A stretch of DNA of 39,597 nt from Lachnospiraceae bacterium (lineage in GTDB: Bacteria; Bacillota; Clostridia; Lachnospirales; Lachnospiraceae): NCBI GenBank assembly GCA_029225485.1, contig JAQXWO010000140.1, positions 1-39,597 of the forward strand, in the 5' to 3' direction. Positions 1 to 8,908 of this stretch are shown here, in pieces. Below the pieces are notes generated by a model. The model was given only the letters and a program-made list of their open reading frames with translations. It was not told the DNA's origin and did no database searches. Position 1 is the stretch's first letter; every line of letters begins with the position of its first letter. The translations under genes were made by a program, and so were the position numbers.

Positions 1-471
1 GTATTGATTCACGATGGCGTGCGTCCTTTCGTATCCTATGAAGTGATCAGCAAGAATATTGAGAGTGTGGAAAATTACGGCAGCGCCATTACCTGTACGG
101 AGTGTTATGAGACGATCATGATCAGCAAGGACGGACAGAAGGTGGACAGTCTTCCGCTTCGCAAAGAGAGTTATGCGGCTCAGGCACCTCAGAGTTTTTA
201 TCTCAAAGATATTCTGGAGGCGCACGACGCTATCCGGCAGACAGAGGGCAGATATACCAATATGGTGGACGCCTGCACGATATACCGTGCGCTCGGAAAG
301 CAGCCGCACATTGTGATTGGAAACCGGGGAAATATCAAAGTGACGACACCGGAGGATGTGTATATGTTCCGGGCTCTGCTCCAGTATAAGGAGAATGAGC
401 AGGCATTCGGATTTGGACTGACGGACCGTCTGGCAGCCAAGATGAACCGGTATAAGAAGAAAGATAAATAA
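1..471 (+). CDS. IspD/TarI-family cytidylyltransferase (5' truncated by window edge)
   Basis: Frame open from base 1 (VLIHDGVRPFVS...); HDGVRPF, 'SYAAQAPQSF' and 'NIKVTTPEDV' are typical of IspD/TarI cytidylyltransferases; sits in a surface-polymer cluster, so TarI-like or IspD cannot be resolved. Confidence 0.85.
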   Translation, partial: VLIHDGVRPFVSYEVISKNIESVENYGSAITCTECYETIMISKDGQKVDSLPLRKESYAAQAPQSFYLKDILEAHDAIRQTEGRYTNMVDACTIYRALGKQPHIVIGNRGNIKVTTPEDVYMFRALLQYKENEQAFGFGLTDRLAAKMNRYKKKDK

Positions 472-544
472 GAGAATCATCGGATTGTCTGTCGGGGACG
501 AAATGTTTCAGGGCAGGCTTTCTTGAAAACAGGAGGAACAGGAC

Positions 545-1645
545 ATGGAAATGATTCGGCTGACACAGGACGATATTCTGCAGCAGGATCTGGAGCGGAT
601 CGCTGCTTCAGAGATGATCAACTGGGAGCAGTTTAAGAATAAAAGTATTCTGGTGACGGGAGCGACAGGTCTGATTGGCAGTCAGATGGTACAGGCACTC
701 ATCCTTGCGGGGATCCAGAGAAACCTGGGGCTGACTGTGCTGGCAGCAGTGCGCAATGAGAAGAAGGCGGAGAAGATGCTGGGCGCCTGTCTGCCCTATG
801 GCTTGAAGATTGTGACGATCGATATCATGAAACCGATCGTGCTGGCTGATCCTGTGGATTATATTCTTCACGGAGCCAGCGTCACCACATCCAAGGATTT
901 TGTGGATCATCCTGCAGAGACGATACTGACTGCCCTGAAGGGCACGGAGCATCTGCTGGAGCTGGCCCGTGAGAAAAAGGTACAGGGCATGGTTTATCTG
1001 TCTTCCATGGAGGCTTACGGTGTGGTGGATCCGGAGCATTATGTGGTCCGGGAGACGGATTATGGATATATCGATCCGCTGCAGGTGCGCAGCAGTTATT
1101 CTGAGAGCAAACGTATGGCGGAGGGGCTGTGCGGCGCCTATGCTCACGAGTACCAGGTGCCGGTAAAAATCGTCCGTCTGGCACAGACTTTCGGCGCAGG
1201 GGCTCCGGAGACGGAGAACCGGGTATTTGTACAGTTTGCCCGCAGCATTATGACCGGGACGGATATTGTGCTGCACACGGATGGCAGCAAAGCCCACTGC
1301 TATTGCTATACTGCGGATGCAGTGCTGGGACTGCTGACCGTACTGCTGAAGGGGACACCTGGAGAAGCGTATAACGTATCCAACGAATCTACTTTTTCTT
1401 CGATCCGGGAGATGGCGGAGATGCTGGTTCAAAACTATCCGGAGAGCGGGTCAAAACTGGTATTTGACATTCCGGAGGATGCCAATAAATTCGGTTACGC
1501 GCCTACTTCCAGAATGCTGGTGAATGCGGAAAAGCTGTCCGGACTTGGCTGGAAACCGGAAATCAGTCTGGAAGGGATGTTTGAACGGCTGATGGCCAGC
1601 ATGAGACAGATGTGGAAAGAATTTGCTCATCTGGAAATTGAATAA
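545..1645 (+). CDS. NAD-dependent epimerase/dehydratase (extended SDR)
   Basis: ILVTGATGLIGSQMV Rossmann motif, YSESK catalytic YxxxK, terminal substrate-binding region. Confidence 0.9.
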   Translation: MEMIRLTQDDILQQDLERIAASEMINWEQFKNKSILVTGATGLIGSQMVQALILAGIQRNLGLTVLAAVRNEKKAEKMLGACLPYGLKIVTIDIMKPIVLADPVDYILHGASVTTSKDFVDHPAETILTALKGTEHLLELAREKKVQGMVYLSSMEAYGVVDPEHYVVRETDYGYIDPLQVRSSYSESKRMAEGLCGAYAHEYQVPVKIVRLAQTFGAGAPETENRVFVQFARSIMTGTDIVLHTDGSKAHCYCYTADAVLGLLTVLLKGTPGEAYNVSNESTFSSIREMAEMLVQNYPESGSKLVFDIPEDANKFGYAPTSRMLVNAEKLSGLGWKPEISLEGMFERLMASMRQMWKEFAHLEIE

Positions 1646-1661
1646 AGGAAAACAAAATATT

Positions 1662-2687
1662 ATGGAAAAAAAAAGAGTAACATGGATTGATACTGTTCGG
1701 GCAGCAGCGATGATAGTCGTTATTTTGGGACATATGCATGTAAAAAAATGGGAACAGGTATGGGCATATTCATTTCATATGCCAATATTTTTTCTGATTT
1801 CAGGGGCGGCATATTCGTTGTCTTCTAAAGCAAAAGCCATGGATACATGGGATTACATAAAATATCGTGCAAAGGGGTTAGTGGTTCCCTATTTTTGGTT
1901 AAATTTCCTGATGCTTCCGGTTTGGATTTTAAATTTTAAAATACTCGGAAGTACGAAAACTCCTTTGAAAAAAGAAATTCTGGGAATTTTTGTCTCAAAT
2001 GCGGGTATTATTAAATGTCCTTCAAATGCAACATGGTTTTTAACGGCCCTTTTTCTGACAACCGTGTGCTACTATCTGTTGGAAAAGATATGTAAATATG
2101 ACTTTGCGAAAATTTTTCTGTGGTGTATTTTAATAGGTATCTGTGGTTTTTTGATATCATTTACAAAATTGAGGAAAATCTATCTCCCATGGCATATTAA
2201 TGTCATACCGACAGCTATGTTATACTTTGGAATGGGTGTTGGTTTTATGAAATCCTATTCAACCATTATGAAACCTTTTGAGAGGTATAGATATTTATAT
2301 GGAAGTTTGTTTTTTATGATTGGAAGTGCTGCCGGAATTTTGAATGGTAAAGTAAGTATGCATGGAAATATTTATAAGAATGGTTTGTTGTTTCTGGTAT
2401 CCTCTATATTTATCAGCTTCAGTTTGGTATTGCTTCTGCAAAAGATTCCTGAAAAAATAGAGAGTTATCTCAGATTTATCGGAAGAAATACTTTGGTGAT
2501 CACGGCCGTGCACTGCCCGATGCTAAGGTTTCTTGAGAAATTTTCTTCGCAAACAAAATTATTTGTAAAGAATTATCCGAATGTTACAGCAGTTTTGATT
2601 CTGATAGCATCTATGCTTGTGGCATGGAGTATTAAACATTATTTTCCGTTTATGATTGGTGAGAAAAGAAAGAATAGGGTAGTGTAA
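1662..2687 (+). CDS. Acyltransferase 3 family membrane protein
   Basis: N-terminus 'RVTWIDTVRAAAMIVVILGHMHV' plus multiple hydrophobic helices; start chosen at internal ATG 1662 with MEKKRVTWID. Confidence 0.85.
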   Translation: MEKKRVTWIDTVRAAAMIVVILGHMHVKKWEQVWAYSFHMPIFFLISGAAYSLSSKAKAMDTWDYIKYRAKGLVVPYFWLNFLMLPVWILNFKILGSTKTPLKKEILGIFVSNAGIIKCPSNATWFLTALFLTTVCYYLLEKICKYDFAKIFLWCILIGICGFLISFTKLRKIYLPWHINVIPTAMLYFGMGVGFMKSYSTIMKPFERYRYLYGSLFFMIGSAAGILNGKVSMHGNIYKNGLLFLVSSIFISFSLVLLLQKIPEKIESYLRFIGRNTLVITAVHCPMLRFLEKFSSQTKLFVKNYPNVTAVLILIASMLVAWSIKHYFPFMIGEKRKNRVV

Positions 2688-2702
2688 CAGGAGGAGTCAA
2701 AT

Positions 2703-3485
2703 ATGGCAGAAGATTTGATTGAAAAGCTTGCCGCAAAAAAAATATGGATTATCGGAACGGATAGGGAAGTGACAGAAACAATAATTCAGATACTACAGGA
2801 TTCAAAAAAGGTACATTCTGCCAGATTTGAAATTGCAAAATTAGTGAATACACAATGGGGAGAAATCCTTCGGCACCAGTTGATACGTGTCAATAAAGTG
2901 CAATCGGGAGATTATGTAATTTTGGTTTGCAGAATGTCAGGGAAGGGCAACCTTATTGTGGATGAATTTGGCAGATATATATGGCAGGAGTTTCTGGCTC
3001 TGTCAGGATTATTGGAAGACCTGCGGAAATCAGATCCGGCTGCTGTGCTCCTGTTGTCTGATATAACGGTATATGGAAAGGTATTTGGCACTGTCCATGC
3101 TCTGAAAGAAGATGAACTGGGATATGTGTGCCATACGGATCCAAAAGATGCTGCGGTGCAGTGTACGAGAACAATGGAGCATCTTTGCAGCCGTCTGGGT
3201 CGGGAGGAAGGATTCCCGGTGAAGATTGCGAGAGCGGACTGGGACACTATGACGGAGCAGTCGGCAGAACTGAATGGGCAGCTGGCGTATCATATGCTGA
3301 AAGTGCTTCTGAGAGGGATGCCGGGAGAGGTATATAATCTGCCGGGAGCGGAGGAACTGAGAGCGGCGGCAGAAAATCCGGGGCGTCCGGTTGAGACCGG
3401 CAGACTCGGACAGGACTTTTCGGATCGTTCCCCGCTTTCCCCCATACCGATCATACCGGATGCAGGAAAGGCAGGGAGGCTGTGA
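2703..3485 (+). CDS. Degenerate SDR/epimerase-like protein lacking recognisable GxxGxxG and YxxxK motifs
   Basis: Follows epimerase layout ('VLLLSDITVYGKVFG', 'GMPGEVYNLPGAEE') but lacks glycine motif and catalytic Tyr-Lys; overlaps the next gene by 4 bp. Confidence 0.6.
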   Translation: MAEDLIEKLAAKKIWIIGTDREVTETIIQILQDSKKVHSARFEIAKLVNTQWGEILRHQLIRVNKVQSGDYVILVCRMSGKGNLIVDEFGRYIWQEFLALSGLLEDLRKSDPAAVLLLSDITVYGKVFGTVHALKEDELGYVCHTDPKDAAVQCTRTMEHLCSRLGREEGFPVKIARADWDTMTEQSAELNGQLAYHMLKVLLRGMPGEVYNLPGAEELRAAAENPGRPVETGRLGQDFSDRSPLSPIPIIPDAGKAGRL

Positions 3486-5458
3486 TGGAGAAAAAGATGC
3501 TGCGTGATTTTCTGAATGAATTCGAGCTGGACTGGGCCCAGGCGCCTGTAAGGTCAGAGTTGATTCCGGCAGGAAAAATAAAAGGGAAAAAGGTTTTGCT
3601 GGTTGGCGGACAGGAAGCGTTTATACGTGCTGTGGCCTGGTCTTTTGCGGCGTGGAATGACAGCTGCCGTGCAGGTGTCTGTGTGGAAAGCGTATGTCCG
3701 GCAGATACTGAAAAGTCCGACCCGGTTCGGAAGCAGATGACGGGAATCAGAGCCGGAGTTTCAGCAGCAGGAGAGACTGTCGGCGGCGAAGGCGAAGAGA
3801 ACACGGTACCGGTAAAGACAAAGCTTGAGGTGAATCAGGTATATACCGGGGAAATATTTGCGCCGGAAGAGGCGGATTTCATTATTCTGACCGGATACTG
3901 CTGCAGGGAAATACCGGGAACGGTCAGCGGAACAATATGTGAACTGCAGAATTTTGCAAAAACGCTGGATGCTGTCATGTCCATATCCTGCGCCAGAGTG
4001 CTGCTGCTGTCAGATGGCAGAGTCTATGGAAAGCCGGATCATGCGTTTGCTGCTTCTGAATATGAGGCCGGTAAGACGGATCCCTGTGCCTTGGGATATG
4101 AGGATCAGTATTTTATGCAGGCACTGGAAGGACTGTTCTTATCAGCGACCCGGGCAGCAGGACGGCCTTATGAGATTCTGCGCACCGGCAGAATCTATGG
4201 CGCGTATCTGGAGATGATGGAGCACAGTGTATATACGCTGGCACAGAGGACGGCCGGAGGGCAGGAGTCGAAGCTTGGGCTAAGTGCAGAGCAAAATTCC
4301 TATGTCAGTATTCATGATGTGCTGACAGCGATTCAGTTTGTGCTGACAAAGTGCCCGGATAATAAGATATTTAACGTCTCAGGGCTTGATTCTGACGCGT
4401 CAGACAGCGAGATCGCCATGATGCTGTACCGGAATTTTCCGGAGCAGTGCAAAGTCACCATGGAATGGCGCGCTTCCGGTGATGAGACAGGACTTCTTCT
4501 GAATACCCAGCTCCTGTGCAGATATGGATTTATTCCCCGGGTGACGCTTGAGGACGGACTGATCATACTGGTGAAGAGCCTTCAGGATACGGAAGGTATT
4601 TTTATTTTTGATAATACCTATATGGGAAAGCTGACGCGGGTGCAGCAGATTCTGCTGGGATATCTGCTGGAGATCGACCGTATCTGCAAAAAACATGGGA
4701 TCAAATATTTTCTGGCAGGAGGGACCCTGCTGGGGGCGATCCGCCATCATGGATTTATTCCGTGGGATGATGACGCGGATGTCATGATGCTGAGGGAAGA
4801 TTTTGACCGGTTCATGGAGGTGGCGCAGCAGGAGCTCCCCGATAATATTTTTGTGCAGATCCCTTCTACAGAAAAAGGGAATCACAATCCATTTACGAAG
4901 CTGCGCATCAATAATACCATGTTTGCCACAGAGTTTACGGGGCGGTTCCTGAATATGCACAACGGCATTTTCTTTGACGTCCTGTCCCATGATCAGACCG
5001 GCAATCACAGGTGGTCTCAGAAACTGCACCTGATGTGGACGATGCTGAGCCGTTCTGTTGTGTTTAATAAATGGGGAAATACGAATATCAAGAGCGGAGG
5101 CAGCCATCCGCTGTTCTGCAAATTTGTGGATAAAGCCAAGTATCTGATCCCCATGCCTTTTGCCGAATGGATGCAGGAGCGGGCTCTGCGCTTTTTCCAG
5201 AACAGGAAGACGGATTATCTGTACGACGGTATGGGAAGGAACCTGAAGAGGGGCTCTTTCCCGAAAGCATGGCTGGATGAGGCGGTTTATGTGGATTTTG
5301 AGGGGTATCAGTTCCCGGTACCGAAGGAATATGACAAATATCTGACCTGGCTGTACGGAGATTATATGCAGATGATTCCTGTGAGCCAGAGACGTACGAG
5401 CCACAGCATTGTTTTGATGGATCTGGGGGAATATTCCGGATATAAGTGTGGAGAGTGA
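3482..5458 (+). CDS. Fusion: SDR/epimerase-like N-terminal domain + LicD-family phosphotransferase C-terminal domain
   Basis: N-terminal half SDR-like ('VLLLSDGRVYGKPDHAF', 'NKIFNVSGLDSD'); C-terminal half LicD signature 'YFLAGGTLLGAIRHHGFIPWDDDADVMM'. Confidence 0.85.
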   Translation: MMEKKMLRDFLNEFELDWAQAPVRSELIPAGKIKGKKVLLVGGQEAFIRAVAWSFAAWNDSCRAGVCVESVCPADTEKSDPVRKQMTGIRAGVSAAGETVGGEGEENTVPVKTKLEVNQVYTGEIFAPEEADFIILTGYCCREIPGTVSGTICELQNFAKTLDAVMSISCARVLLLSDGRVYGKPDHAFAASEYEAGKTDPCALGYEDQYFMQALEGLFLSATRAAGRPYEILRTGRIYGAYLEMMEHSVYTLAQRTAGGQESKLGLSAEQNSYVSIHDVLTAIQFVLTKCPDNKIFNVSGLDSDASDSEIAMMLYRNFPEQCKVTMEWRASGDETGLLLNTQLLCRYGFIPRVTLEDGLIILVKSLQDTEGIFIFDNTYMGKLTRVQQILLGYLLEIDRICKKHGIKYFLAGGTLLGAIRHHGFIPWDDDADVMMLREDFDRFMEVAQQELPDNIFVQIPSTEKGNHNPFTKLRINNTMFATEFTGRFLNMHNGIFFDVLSHDQTGNHRWSQKLHLMWTMLSRSVVFNKWGNTNIKSGGSHPLFCKFVDKAKYLIPMPFAEWMQERALRFFQNRKTDYLYDGMGRNLKRGSFPKAWLDEAVYVDFEGYQFPVPKEYDKYLTWLYGDYMQMIPVSQRRTSHSIVLMDLGEYSGYKCGE

Positions 5459-5609
5459 TAATCGAAAAGCGGCGCCGTCTGCTGTGTACCAGGAAGCGAA
5501 ATATCGGTTATGTAATATTTTGTGTGGTGGATTCGATTATTTGAAAATTTATGTAGTAATATATGACGGATGAAAGTTAGAAATGAAAGACAGAAAGGCA
5601 GGACAGCGT

Positions 5610-6533
5610 ATGCTTTCAGTAATATTGCCGGCATACAATGAAGAAAAAATGATTAAAAAAGCAGCTGTGCGGATCGGAGAGATTCTGGACGGAGCGGATA
5701 TTCCCTATGAGATCGTGTTTGTCAATGATGGCTCAAAGGATGGCACCTGGAAAGAGATCGAAGAGGCAGCGGAGCAGGATGATCATATTGTGGGAGTGCG
5801 GTTCTCGCGGAACTTTGGAAAAGAGGCAGCCATGTTTGCCGGGCTTGCAAATGCCTCGGGAGAGTGCTGTGCCGTGATGGACTGTGATCTGCAGCATCCG
5901 CCGGAAACGCTGGTGGAGATGTATCGCCTGTGGCAGCAGGGGTATGAGGTGATCGAGGGCGTCAAGCGCACCCGCGGGCAGGAGAGCGCCCTGCACCGGG
6001 CCAGCGCCGGAATGTTCTATCGTCTGATCTCAAAGGCGGCAAAGATCGATATGTCCCGGGCTTCTGACTTCAAGCTTCTGGACCGGAAAGCGGTGGATGC
6101 CATGCTTTCGATGCCGGAGCGTAATACCTTTTTCCGTGCCCTTTCTTCCTGGGTGGGATTCAAAACTGTTTCGGTAGAATTTGATGTGCAGGAACGCACG
6201 GAGGGAGAATCCAAGTGGTCTACCTGGTCACTCATTAAATATGCGGTACAGAATATCGTGGCATTTTCCACGGTACCTATGCAGTGTGTGACTGTGGCGG
6301 GAGTGCTGGTATTTCTGATGGCTGTTATTCTGGGGATCCAGTCTCTGGTCAAATATTTCAGCGGACATGCGATGGAAGGATTCACGATGGTGATTCTTCT
6401 GATCCTCATCATCGGAAGCATTATCATGATCAGCCTCGGGATTATCGGCTATTATATCGCGAAGATCTATGAAGAAGTGAAGGCAAGGCCACGATATCTG
6501 ATCTCGAAGAGGATCGGAACGGAGAAAAAATAA
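5610..6533 (+). CDS. Family 2 glycosyltransferase (DPM1/GtrB-like) with C-terminal TM helices
   Basis: 'LSVILPAYNEEKMI', 'VFVNDGSKDGTW', 'MDCDLQHPPE', 'RFSRNFGKEAA', two C-terminal TM segments. Upstream ATG at 5583 also possible. Confidence 0.92.
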   Translation: MLSVILPAYNEEKMIKKAAVRIGEILDGADIPYEIVFVNDGSKDGTWKEIEEAAEQDDHIVGVRFSRNFGKEAAMFAGLANASGECCAVMDCDLQHPPETLVEMYRLWQQGYEVIEGVKRTRGQESALHRASAGMFYRLISKAAKIDMSRASDFKLLDRKAVDAMLSMPERNTFFRALSSWVGFKTVSVEFDVQERTEGESKWSTWSLIKYAVQNIVAFSTVPMQCVTVAGVLVFLMAVILGIQSLVKYFSGHAMEGFTMVILLILIIGSIIMISLGIIGYYIAKIYEEVKARPRYLISKRIGTEKK

Positions 6534-6593
6534 AACCGGAAGAACTGAACAGTATTTCGGAATATAAGAGGGAAAGAAAGAGAAAATAAAATC

Positions 6594-7532
6594 ATGGAGA
6601 ATTTGAATGTAGCTGTCACCGCCGTTTTGCCGTTTTTATGTTATATCGGATTTGGCTATATGGCGCAGCGGTTTCACTGGGTGGATGAACCGTTCATGAA
6701 AAAACTGAATCAGATGATCTTTCAGCTGTTTTTTCCTTTTATGATGTTTTATAATATCTACAATACAGATGATGGCATGCAGTTCGATATGAAATTCATG
6801 GTGATCGGTGTGGTATCCGTCCTGGTTCTGGTGGCGCTGCTGATGATGTTCGTGCCGCAGATTGAAAAAGAGAATCCCAAAAGGGGAGTGCTCGTACAGG
6901 CTGTATACCGCAGCAATTTTGTCCTGTTTGCAATTCCGCTGACAGAGAGTGTTTTCGGAACCGAGGGTGTGGCAGCGGCAGCCTCTATGGTGGCTGTGAT
7001 CGTTCCACTTTATAATGTTCTGGCGGTCGTTATCCTGGAATATTTCCGCGGCGGGAATGTCTCGGCGAGGGAACTGATAAAAAAGATTTTGAAAAATCCG
7101 CTGATCAGAGGTGCGATCGTCGGAATGCTGTTTGTGGTTTTCAAACTGAAGCTTCCGGCAGGAATCGAAAAGCCGGTTTCCCAGTTCGCAGGACTCACTA
7201 CGCCAATGGCATTGTTTGTGCTGGGTTCTACCCTGCATTTTGATTCTTTGAAAAAACATATGAAATATGTGACTGGCGTGATAGGAGTAAAAATGATCTT
7301 TATTCCTGTCATTGCAATGGTGGTATCTGTGATTTTTAACCTGACAGAAGTACAGAGATTTATTTATCTGACTGTTTTTGCCACTCCGGTGGCGGCGTCT
7401 TCCTACGCCATGGCTGAAAATATGGGAGGAGACGGAGAACTGGCAGGAGAACTGGTAGTCACTACTACGGCAGCTTCTATTGTTACCATTTTCTTATGGA
7501 TCTTTATTTTGAAAACGATAGGGTTGATATAA
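6594..7532 (+). CDS. AEC (auxin efflux carrier) family transporter
   Basis: About 10 TM helices; 'FVLFAIPLTESVFG', 'TTPMALFVLGSTL', 'ATPVAASSYAMAENMGGD' typical of AEC family. Confidence 0.88.
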   Translation: MENLNVAVTAVLPFLCYIGFGYMAQRFHWVDEPFMKKLNQMIFQLFFPFMMFYNIYNTDDGMQFDMKFMVIGVVSVLVLVALLMMFVPQIEKENPKRGVLVQAVYRSNFVLFAIPLTESVFGTEGVAAAASMVAVIVPLYNVLAVVILEYFRGGNVSARELIKKILKNPLIRGAIVGMLFVVFKLKLPAGIEKPVSQFAGLTTPMALFVLGSTLHFDSLKKHMKYVTGVIGVKMIFIPVIAMVVSVIFNLTEVQRFIYLTVFATPVAASSYAMAENMGGDGELAGELVVTTTAASIVTIFLWIFILKTIGLI

Positions 7533-7639
7533 ACGAATAGTCAGGCGCACTGCATCCATATAGTGACCCGCCGTCAGGCATCTTTTGACCTGAACATCAT
7601 ATAATACATAAAAGCGGCTGTACGGTCAGGAGGTCATCT

Positions 7640-8290
7640 GTGAATTATCTCTGGGCAGGTATGATTTTGATCGGGGTTATTTACGGGACAGTGACGGGGA
7701 ACATTGATGCAGTGTCGGAGGCATTTCTGTCCTCTGCAAAAGAGGCGGTGACACTTTGTATCACTATGCTGGGCGTGATGGCGCTCTGGACAGGAATCAT
7801 GGAAATTGCAAAAGAAGCGGGGCTGATCCGGTCGATCTCAGGACGGATCCAGCCCCTGATTCATTTTCTGTTTCCGGGACTCCCGGAGGGGCACGAGGCC
7901 CAGACGCACATCACGACCAATTTTATCTCCAATTTTCTGGGCCTGGGCTGGGCGGCGACCCCGGCGGGACTGAAGGCCATGGAAAGCCTGGCGGAGCTGG
8001 AAGAGGAGAGGAGGAAGACTATTGGTAAAGATTCGGGAGGGATGGTGATTCGGGGGAAGGAAAAGCCCCGAAGCAGAAGCGCCATGCCCCGTGGCGTTGC
8101 CAGCAATGAGATGTGTACTTTCCTGATATTAAATATTTCCTCGCTGCAGCTTATTCCGGTCAATGTGATCGCCTATCGTGCGCAGTACGGGAGCGTAAAC
8201 CCGACGGCCATTGTCGGGCCGGGAATTGTGGCTACTCTGGTGAGTACCGGAGTGGCAGTACTGTTTTGTAAAGCGATGGAGGGAAAGTAA
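7640..8290 (+). CDS. spmA: Nucleoside-recognition (Gate) domain protein, spore maturation protein A-like
   Basis: 'LWAGMILIGVIYGTVTG', 'ITTNFISNFLGLGWAATPAGLKAMESL', 'LNISSLQLIPVNVIAYRAQYGSVNPTAIVGPGI' match SpmA-type proteins. GTG/ATG start region uncertain. Confidence 0.8.
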   Translation: MNYLWAGMILIGVIYGTVTGNIDAVSEAFLSSAKEAVTLCITMLGVMALWTGIMEIAKEAGLIRSISGRIQPLIHFLFPGLPEGHEAQTHITTNFISNFLGLGWAATPAGLKAMESLAELEEERRKTIGKDSGGMVIRGKEKPRSRSAMPRGVASNEMCTFLILNISSLQLIPVNVIAYRAQYGSVNPTAIVGPGIVATLVSTGVAVLFCKAMEGK

Positions 8291-8340
8291 AGCGTATTCA
8301 TCCTTCAGACAAAAGAATTTTAGAAGCACTAAAATTTTCA

Positions 8341-8369
8341 TTGATAAAACGCGAAATTTGCGCTAGTAT
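8341..8369 (+). promoter_or_regulatory. Putative sigma-A promoter upstream of hemerythrin
   Basis: TTGATA (8341-8346), 17-bp spacer, TAGTAT (8364-8369); preceded by 8-bp inverted repeat AATTTTAG(8316)...CTAAAATT(8336). Confidence 0.55.
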
Positions 8370-8403
8370 ATAAAGAGAAAAATTTGAACCGGGAGGTCAG
8401 AAA

Positions 8404-8814
8404 ATGAAGATAGAATTTGATAACAGCTTAGTAACAGGAAATGAGATGATCGACGGACAGCACAAGGAGCTGATCACCAAGATCGCAGAGTTCGTAGACA
8501 GCTGTGAACACTGGGCAGGCAAGATCAAGGCAGTGAAGATGCTGGATTACCTGGTTGAGTACACAGATTTCCACTTTGCAGCAGAGGAGAAGCTTCAGGA
8601 AGAGGTTTCCTATCCTGCCATCGAGGGACACAAAGCTCAGCATGCCGAGTTCAGGACGGCTGTAAATGAGCTGTATGATATGCTGACAGAGGAAGAGGGA
8701 CCGTCAGACGCATTTGTAGCAGCAGTAAATAAGAATGTAGTTGACTGGCTGTTCAATCACATCAAGAATATGGATCAGGCGCTGGCTGCTTACGTTCAGA
8801 AAGAATCTAAATAA
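8404..8814 (+). CDS. Bacteriohemerythrin
   Basis: 136 aa with iron-ligand pattern: DGQHKEL, DFHFAAEEKL, HKAQHAEF, FNHIKNMD. Confidence 0.92.
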   Translation: MKIEFDNSLVTGNEMIDGQHKELITKIAEFVDSCEHWAGKIKAVKMLDYLVEYTDFHFAAEEKLQEEVSYPAIEGHKAQHAEFRTAVNELYDMLTEEEGPSDAFVAAVNKNVVDWLFNHIKNMDQALAAYVQKESK

Positions 8815-8839
8815 TTTCTACATAGAAAAAGGAAATGAT

Positions 8840-8875
8840 TCCCGGGAATACAGGCACAGCCTCCCGGGATTTTTT
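8840..8875 (+). terminator. Rho-independent terminator after hemerythrin
   Basis: TCCCGGGA(8840-8847)...TCCCGGGA(8862-8869) followed by T6. Confidence 0.75.
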
Positions 8876-8908
8876 CACTTATGGGGTGACAGGAGGAGAT
8901 ATATACAG

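Noticed and set aside
608-1432. Long antisense ORFs (e.g. 608-1432 -, 4400-5404 -, 15503-16837 -, 33962-35767 -, 36644-38026 -)
   Set aside because: Each is antisense to a strongly supported coding gene, with no recognisable domain; a by-product of codon bias.
7533-7639. Direct GTCAGGC repeats between the AEC transporter and SpmA as another repeat element
   Set aside because: Only 7-bp repeats and no match to the ends or arms of the hairpin family.
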